Assembly (NCBI GenBank): GCA_902702965.1
Contig: CACRXP010000089.1
Span: forward strand, 759,459 to 823,458
Length of the DNA stretch: 64,000 bases
Direction of reading: 5' to 3'
From: Spirometra erinaceieuropaei
Taxonomy: Eukaryota > Platyhelminthes > Cestoda > Diphyllobothriidea > Diphyllobothriidae
Positions within the stretch are counted from its first letter, which is position 1; every line of letters starts with the position of its first letter. The position numbers and the translations under genes were made by a program. Shown piece after piece: positions 48,501 through 57,500 of this stretch. Below the pieces are notes generated by a model. It saw nothing but the letters and a program-made list of their open reading frames with translations, did not search any database and was not told where the DNA came from.

Positions 48501-51500
48501 ATTGCTTGATGTGGGGCTATCATCCTTACTGCATTTTCGATTTTCTGGCAACATTGAGAGGCTTGTTACGACTTGCTGAGTGCGTCCGGTCTCCCAAGTA
48601 TTAAGATTCTCTTGACAAGGAAGATGAATTCTCGTCATGACCTTTGGTGTGTCATAGATAAAAATCCACAACTACTTCATTATCAATGGCATACGATGAC
48701 TTCAGTTCGAAAATTCTAAGTACACATTAGTCTGAACGGTCGAGAAGTGTTTTGCCGCTTCTATTTTCGCAGACAATTAAGAAACATTGCAGGTCTTCCT
48801 CAGCTGTTTTGGGGATGTCATTTGTGATATCTTCGGACTGGCCATTAGTTGCACTAACGATGCTGTACCAAGGAGAAAAAACTGCTGATAAATATTGCCA
48901 GATAAAAGAATCATCTTGCTTCATCTGCAACATCGATGTAATCAACTTCAAAATTTTGCAATAATTCTCGAAACTTCATTAATTCATACTGGTTAGTATT
49001 TAGGATTACGCCATCCATCCCGCCGTGCGCCTTTTATTTATACGGCGTTCCATTTTCCACCGAGATAAGCAACCATCCGTCGCTTTGAAATTTACTTTGC
49101 TCAGTCTTTCAGCATTCCTCTGCCAGTTCCAATGGCAGGCCATTACCTGTGAGCCCTTCATTCTCTTTTACGTCTTTTGGGAGGATCTCTGGTGTCTGTC
49201 AATTCTCCTCGTCGTTGGTAATTTTGATGTATCGCACGCGTGGTCGCAGATGTTGGCACGACCGTCCTTTCTGTTTTCTGATGATAGACCTGGGTTGTTG
49301 GTTTTTACGCTGGTTCAGTAGGACAGTACCTCCAAGTGACGTTTTTCACGGCAATGCAGTCGTGTACTAGGAAATGATGAGTACTACTCATCTGACGCAA
49401 TATTTTCCACTAGAACCAATTTTTCGACCTGCTTCAAACCTGTTGCTGTCTTCCTCCGCCACCGTACAGTCAGGCCTTGACCTGTCGGGCTCGCCAGTTC
49501 TCACGGCTGGCTGATAAGGGTGACCTGTTCCTGGCTACTTGACTGAACTTGCGACCGTTAGACCACTTAATTATCTGTTTGAAATGAAAAGTAGCATTTC
49601 AGCCTTAGTAGACTCAAGTAGAACGTTAACTCTAATAGGTAAATTCGACTCGTATACGAATACACCATCTGTTTCTCCTCCTAACCTCTGGGAAAAGTAA
49701 TTTGTTGAGCATTTATCTGAAATTTACTCTATTTAAATGATTGCAGAAGTCTCAACATACAGGCCAATCATCTCAAGTTTCAGCGAAAGAGCTTAGCGCG
49801 TGACATGTTTCTTCCACGAGGACGATGTCTTCTATAGAGGTGACCACCGTCTAGAAATGAAGTAGGGAATATTGCGTTTATCTGTTCATTAAATATGTTC
49901 AGAGAAGATTTCGGCATGTATTAGCAGTATCTGCGAGGTTCTATATCTTGTTCAAACATTAACATCTCAAAGTTTGTCTCCGAGACTGAGTCTCAAGTAC
50001 GTTTATTGCCCAACGCACTGTTTTTGGTTAGGTGTTCATGGCTGTTGTTTCGTCATAGTGAACTGTGAACTGGTGACGGAGACAACTTTAAAAGTAGGTC
50101 ACGCATGTAGTTCAGCAGGTTCATCCTAAAGTTCCGAATGTTAACGAATTTACTCCGCAAGTCGGGAGTTAATGGAAAACGAAGGTGTATGGTTCATATA
50201 TTTCTGATTCTAGTTTGAGGGGGTGGCTCGAATGTCCCGCGACAAACCGTTTCTGGTTGAGTAAGTTCCACACTTACCCTGGTCTGCCGTCAGAAGGCTT
50301 GTGTTGTTTAGATAATTAATTATACAAACCGTGCGATTCCTTGCCAATGTTTTTTAGCGTCTACTAGTTACGCGAGATTTGGGAGGGGGATAAACTCACT
50401 GGTTTCTTCGGATCCTCTCATGCGGTAAGAAGCATTCAAATTGAATGCTTAATGACACACAGACCCCAGGTGTATAATTCGATATAGCAAAACGTAGGCT
50501 TTGGTATCGCTTTGTGATATTGCACGTCGTCCTGACCTGGAAATTTCAGTTTCCCCTTTTTTCGATATTTCTCTTCGATTACCTCTGGCTCGTCCTTATG
50601 CAATCGCCTACAAAACCGGAGTTCCAAGACGAGGGGTTACGCCTGTGTTTTATTCCGCAATAAAAAATGTACGGGTGGATGGCACGCTTCTAGGACTTTT
50701 ACTCAGCAGGAGCGTCCATCAGTAGTATTGCATTTGTGTATCGAGTATGAGCAGTGAATTTAACTGGCAGTTCCCAGACACCAGATGGTTCTGTGCACAG
50801 CTCCCACCGTGACGTGTCCACATTAAGCCAGATGCGTTGATCATCAGTATCGGCGGTGGGTGCGACACAGACTCCAGTTTCGTCGCGATTTATCTCTGTT
50901 ATCTCCATTCTACGCGTCAGCTACAATGTGCATGCAAACCGTGAGTCTCAACCGTAGAGCTGTACATAGGATTGTCCTGTTAGAGGCTGCTTAACCAAAT
51001 TCCTCTTCCGAAGGGTCAATACACAAATAAATCTCTTCCGGTGAGTGTTTTCCAATGTGACATTTTGCCTGGGAATCACACCTCCACCGTTAAGGCGCTT
51101 TCAATGCTCCCGATCATAGCCGACCAAACGTAGTCTGCGGCTCGGGTAGTAGACTTTTGATTTAAAAACTATGACCTGCGACGTTCAAATGTCAGGGCCC
51201 TCCGCCTGTATGTTTGGGTATGGATGTGGAAAGTGGGGTCGGCAGAGACCGAAATGACCGTTTCTGACTTATCAGACTTCCCCAGGTAGTCACAACCACC
51301 CGCAGATTTTCGAAGTCTCAGGACCGAATCCGGATTTATTGATTGCTGATTCTTTAGTCCAAGTCTCTATCATTGGTTCACGAGCCCGCTATCCTATCGG
51401 TTGCGATCTAGAAAATGCAATACTGTAGGATGAGCCTTCACTGATTAGTTTACGGGACATGCTCGTCCCTGTGCATTTGGGTTCAATTAAGACGTCTCGC

Positions 51501-54500
51501 GGGAATTTGCAAAGTGACCAGCAATGACGCATGAAAGAAATATCCATAAAGACAAGGGGGAATGTTTTACAATGGCATGTGAATTAAAATTACTATCGCG
51601 ATCCCCTTCTTCTTTGTTGCCGAGGTGTCTTAGCAACTACTACATCCGTAGTAGTTATTTAGCCATCTAAATGATAGTGTGCTTATTTTAATAGTGCCGT
51701 CAGACATAAGCGAGTCACCATTATCTGCAAACCTCATAAATCCTTTCTCTGCGTACTGACGTCTTTCGTGTGTTTCGTAATGGCGGACCGCAATCTAACC
51801 AAATATCGTACTGTCCATCGTCCAGGTCAGATACTTTAAGGCAATGTCAGCGGTTGAAAGGTCAAATCCGAGGGACCAACCCTTTGAATAAATAAACTGT
51901 CACGAAAATACGCAAGAGCTCGTGACACTAAAAATGGTCAAAACAAGCAAAACCACTATACATGCTTTCCCTATCAGTTTTTACACTGAAAACTCGTTTT
52001 GACTTCCTTCCCAATTAGGTCAATGGCTATCAAAATCCAGAGAGATGGGACAAAGATACCCATCCGACCAATTTAGATAGTGAGAATGATTTTACAAAGC
52101 TCGCCTCAAACGCCAATAGGTCTCCGCTTTTTAACAATTTTCCGACTGGGTCGACTGCTTCATCCGCGATACCAAAGCTGACAGACGAAGAGGCCCCCTA
52201 CGCTTTCGTGAGTAGTGTTCATCGCAAACGCGAAGTCGCAGCCTACGCACCGTATCTCCGAGCTGCTTCCAATTCTCAGGTTTTACCTTTCTTTCTGATG
52301 CAGTTCACACTTGCGCTTTCCCAACCCAGCATTACTCTTGGGAACCATTCCTTGCTCCTTTGCAAACATAATAGCCTTTCACGTTTTAACTGTAATGTTT
52401 AATTCTCTTTGACCCAATTGTGAAAAACCCGGTGTCTCTGTGGGATTCGAACCCAAGACAACAAGGGGAGGCTTAAGTACAGCCAACACTCTAACCATCT
52501 GAGCTACGAGGCCCCACCGAAAGACGCGAGTTTAATCACACTTGGGTTAAGCTTACCCGCCCAATTTATTGCAACCTCTGGTACTACCAAAGCTGATACA
52601 GTAAGCTGACTGTCCAGGCAGGATTTTCTAAGTAATACATCTACAATCCACCAGATGACTACCAGACTCACGTAATTCATAGGTGTTATGGTGGGTATAC
52701 TTGATCAAAATGTGAATAAACTCGCGTCGTCCAGTGTGGCCTCGTAGCTCAGATAGTTAGAGCGTTGGCTGTACTAAAGCCTCCCCTTGCTGTTGAAGGT
52801 TTGGATCCCACCAAGGCACGGAGTTTTTTACAGCTAGGTCACAGTGAATTATTTGAAATCTGCCATAATACCTATGTTATGTTTAAGCAAAATAGGCAAG
52901 TGAACAGAATTATTGACAGCTAGTAATGGTGCGATACCACCCTTAAAAGATTTTAAACTCCAAATTTAGCATTAGAGGGAATCCTGGCAGGAGATTTCCT
53001 AATATTGCTCTTGATTGCCGTGTTGTCCATGGGTGTGCAGTCAAATGGTATGCGCATCTCTATCGTTGATATCGCTCATGTAACCGGAGAAATCGTTCCA
53101 GCTTTCCTTGCGAGTATTTTCTTGGCTTCCGCAAATTTAATCCTTATCATATTATTCGGTAATTTCCTAATTTTGAATATTCTCCTTACGAATGTTCCAT
53201 ACATTAGTTACAAAGTTAAGTATTTCTTGCCAGTTTTGCTGAAGGTTTTAAGATACTGTAGACTGACACGCCAGGTTACCAAGTTTCAAATGACGTTCAA
53301 ACTGTTTAACTTGACCCGCGGCGACCTATTATCAATGGCGATTTAAAAAGCGTATTTTCTAATAAACATTTCCTGAGAAATGGGTTTATGCGGGAGGAAA
53401 ATGTTAGTTCAGCCTTATAATCTTGATAAGTTAGATCGTATTCAGTGAGGCAGATGCAGCTTAACTTTTACTATTGTAAATCCCTTACACACAGTTCCCT
53501 TTCATCGCCTTTTTACCAGTTTTGGTGTAGTTTATGGCTAGGATATTGCTCCTGTCAGTGATACTTACCCTCGTTAAGTCCTACCATAGAGCTCCGGTCG
53601 TCTAAAAACTCAGTTAAGCTGTGGTTCAACGGACAACTATGATATGGTTCGGTTTAAAAGTAAGATAGTTAATACTAGGCCCTAGCTTCGAAGGAAAAGA
53701 TTTCTATCCAGCCCTGAGATACCAACTTACTCTTTTGGAACTAAGCCGACGGCGGACAACGTTTGCCATACCATTATACTACAATGGTTTGTGACCTTTA
53801 TCTAGACATCTGTTTTGATATGTACGGCTTCATTCGAAAGTATTGCTTCTGCGTGCTTATTCGTCAAAGCTGACGCATTGCAGAAGGCCGATATTGTGGC
53901 TGCCACCTGGAAATGTATTAATTAACCCACTGCTTGGCCAAAACTGCATAACATTGCTGTGATCCTGTGATCAGGGCGTGTCGCTTGGAACATTTCAATA
54001 AATTTGTTGTTTCTCGTATGCAATGGGTAGTGCCCATGAAAACATAATTAAATGCAATTCAGTCGCTAGCAAACCATCTGTACCCATGACACTTTGGCCG
54101 CTGTGAGCGACGATGTCCACTGTGTGGTCCACAGTAGGGTGAGAGCAGGTACGGTGACTCGGGCATCAACTAGTTATGGTGATGGTAGACTTGCTCAGCA
54201 TTTACTCAGCTCTTCCCTTCTCCCCACTTGGGCGCGATGTCAAGACATAGCCAAGAAGACCGGAGGCGACAGAGGGCGCAGGTGGCTTGTGTGGCCGGAT
54301 CCGCCCCTAGGCGTGCTTCCACACCCGGCTCGTATTCAACAAAGTGGGAGGGCCATAGAGGCCACAATGAGAAGGAGCCATTTCAGCCTGACCCCATATC
54401 TACCCGTTGACCACTCCACACAAACATACATTGGGCCGACTGCGAGATTAGAGTTACCTCGTCAGTTGGCAACCTTCCAAAACACGGCTCTTAGCGCCCT

Positions 54501-57500
54501 GTGATAGCCTTAAGCGTGTCAGGGTGTTTATCGTGAGGAAAGTGCGCTGAGTCGTCGACCTCATTCTCCTTTCCGGTCTGCAGGCTCCAGCCACTGTCCG
54601 AGCCGGTCCGATGTATGGTGTCGGGAATGGGCGCAATGACTGGCATAGCTAGTGGCCCTTTCTGCCCATGCCACGTGCAAGACCTGGCCCCTTAAACCCA
54701 CACACTAGGATTTCACACACAATCTCATTAGCAGCGGTTGAGCCACACGGAGAAAGGAGCCCAAGAGCACACAGCCCACTTGCATGCGAGGTGCTGGTGA
54801 TGTGTGATTTTAGGGGGATATATGCGCGATGCATGTGTTGATGGGGACTGTATGATTTCGTAGCTGCGATGATTTACCGCAGGTTTTCTGAATGCTCATA
54901 TTACTTACTAGGCCCATGCGGTGGCTGAATGTTCGAGGCGTTTAAGTGTGGTGTATGCTGCTGCTCCACCGGGCGGCGTACGATGAAAGTGTGAGAAGGA
55001 TTTGTCGGGAGCTGCAGACTGTTTTGGCAGCGGTGGTGGCGGCGGCGGCGGCGTTAGTAGTAGTAGTAGTAGTAGTGGGCACGCTGGGCGACGAGGTGTT
55101 TATTACGCTGAGCATGGTGGGTGTGCAAGGTGTGTTGGTGTGTCAATACTGTGGTGAATTCCGCTTTCTTGGGTCGCATGGGACCGAAAAGACAATGCGA
55201 TAAATAAGTGTGCGCATGCAGTGTGGACAGCTCAGGTGGTGAGCACATTTTGATGCTCCAGACACTGGTTGGCCACTTTTCGTGCGATGGATTCGCAGGT
55301 GGCTGACTAGACCTATGCGTGATGCGAATGTACGATCGCGATGAGGACAGGTCGTAACCGAGTCCGCATCGCCGGAGGTGGGAGTGTTGGTGGTGATTGT
55401 AGTAGATAACGGAACCTCGGATATCGTCTCGTTGGTTGGGCGAGTGCGAGAGGTCATGATGTTGGTGGAGCTGGTCGCTGTGATCGGTTCAGGGGTTAGG
55501 GCAGGGCGGAAGATGCTGGCGATCGATGACGACGGGACATCAGCAGTGTGATCACCGGTGACGGGGGTGGTGGTCGTCGTAGGATTTGAGGCAGGGGGGA
55601 ACAGTAGGAAGTGTTCGTGGGAGGAGAGGTTGACTTAGCCAGGTCGTTCTTGCATTGTTTCCGAAGACGTTTAACAATGCCGATTCGCGCGCGGACTATG
55701 CGTTGACAGCGCATGCATGTTAGAAACGGCTGGCTGTTGGCATTATGGTGCCGAGGCACTTGTTACTTGCGGGTCTACCTTTTGATTTTAGCAGCGGTGA
55801 TTCATTTTACTTCGCAGATTACTGCTTCAGTCTTCATTGCATTTCTTCTGTCTGTCCAGTTTTGTGCGAGACTTTTTCATGTCTTCGAGTTTATATGTGG
55901 ACGCTTCAAGGAGTCCTTCGAGGTTTCCTTGTAGCAACTAGCTGGGCCTCCTTGTCGGCAGGCATCAGTGGCACAGTTTCTATAAAATATTTGTTTTGAT
56001 AGACGGGTATCTTTCATCCTCACGGGATGACTGCTCCGACTTGATTGCGATTACCTCAGCATGACGTGGACGTTGAGGACTTCCCTGTCAACAATCCTAT
56101 CCTGCCACCTCAACTTGAGTATCCGTCGGGGCCAACTCGGGTGGGATCGATTGAACTTCCGCGTTTGTTTCGCATAAACAGTCCAGGTCCCTGCTCCATA
56201 CTGCAGCGTCGGTAAAGCGATAGCTTTTACATATTCAGTTTTGTGTTGAAGTGAAGGCCGTGGCGATTTACCACGAAGTTTTGCGGCCGGTCGAAAGTTT
56301 CGATGTCTTTCAAGACTGGGTGGGCCACTTCGTCGTCTATTCTGATGCAACGTGAGACTCTGATGCCTAAGCAGGTGAAGTTGTCTACGGTCTTCAGTTC
56401 GGTGCCGTTGACATGGGTGCGTGGGACATTGTATGCAGCGTTCTCTGGCGGTTAGTGCATGATCACCGTCCTGTCCATTTTGATAAGTCAGGCCAAAGTG
56501 GGCGCAGCCAGAGGCGAAGAGAATCGTGCTCCGTTGAATGTCTACTTCGGTCGTGGATTTCAGTGCACAGTCGTCGGCGAAGAGCAGATCGTGGATAGTA
56601 GCCATCAAGAGACGCGTTGAGACCTGCATTCGCCGGCCGTCGAGAAGATGTCCGACGGTCATGCAGGTGATGCCGATTCCGGGGCGCACATCATGATAGA
56701 CGTCCACCAGCATGGCAGAAGACATGAAGCTGAAAAGGGGGGCGAGTACGCACCCCTGATTCACTCCACTGCTCACTGTGAATGCCTCGGGGATTGCATC
56801 GTCGTCCTTGACGCACGCCATTATCCCGTCGTACAGCCGAACTTCTGCATGATTTCCACAACTCTTTGCGATTCACCGTGTCGAAGGCGTTCACCAGGTC
56901 CATGAAGTTAGTGTAGGAGTGAATCCGCAGCCTCTGACATTTTTGTAACTGACTAGTGGCAAATATCATGACAATAATAATAATAATAATCATAATCATA
57001 ATAATTTATTAAATGCCAGTTTACAGGCATTGTCAAGGGAAGCGATTAAACGCAAATCCGACCAGCAGTGAAAAAAACTCCTGGAGTGAAGGAATAAAAA
57101 TGTAGTTGATGGTGAATTTTATGGTTTGGATGGTTCAGGAGAAAAAACTGCTGGTGGTTAACTTTCGACCGTCAAGATGGGGGGAGGGTTGCACGGTATC
57201 GGAGATTATCGGACGTCAATTCCTTTCATGAAGTTGGGGATACTCAAAGTAGAGGCGTTGAGGAACAGCTGGTGAGACCGGCCATAGTGTTTAGAGACCA
57301 CAAACGCCATCGTTACGGTAGAGTCGATCAGTGGATTCAGCACCCAAAATTTGCGGAAGCTTTTCTGAATGCAAAAATCGAGTAATAGTTCTCTTAAATA
57401 AAGGATAATTTCGCAGCTTTTCCACACTCATGGGTAGTTTATTCCAAATAGCAATGATTGCGCGGTGTCGTTAAAATCCACACTGACTTTCCGGCAGAAT

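Noticed and set aside
49025..49321. 98-codon ORF whose antisense is basic, perhaps another LINE ORF1
   Set aside because: No RPPK-VL motif or adjacent endonuclease/RT is found nearby, so assignment to a LINE is unsupported.
52432..52516. Functional tRNA gene on the minus strand (perfect B box)
   Set aside because: Acceptor-stem pairing is poor, the variable region is odd, and homology to other loci continues well beyond the tRNA-like part on both sides; treated as a repeat.
54094..54504. 136-codon ORF over repeat R copy 3
   Set aside because: The frame is not kept in R copies 1 and 2, so the repeat is non-coding and the ORF results from GC-rich composition.
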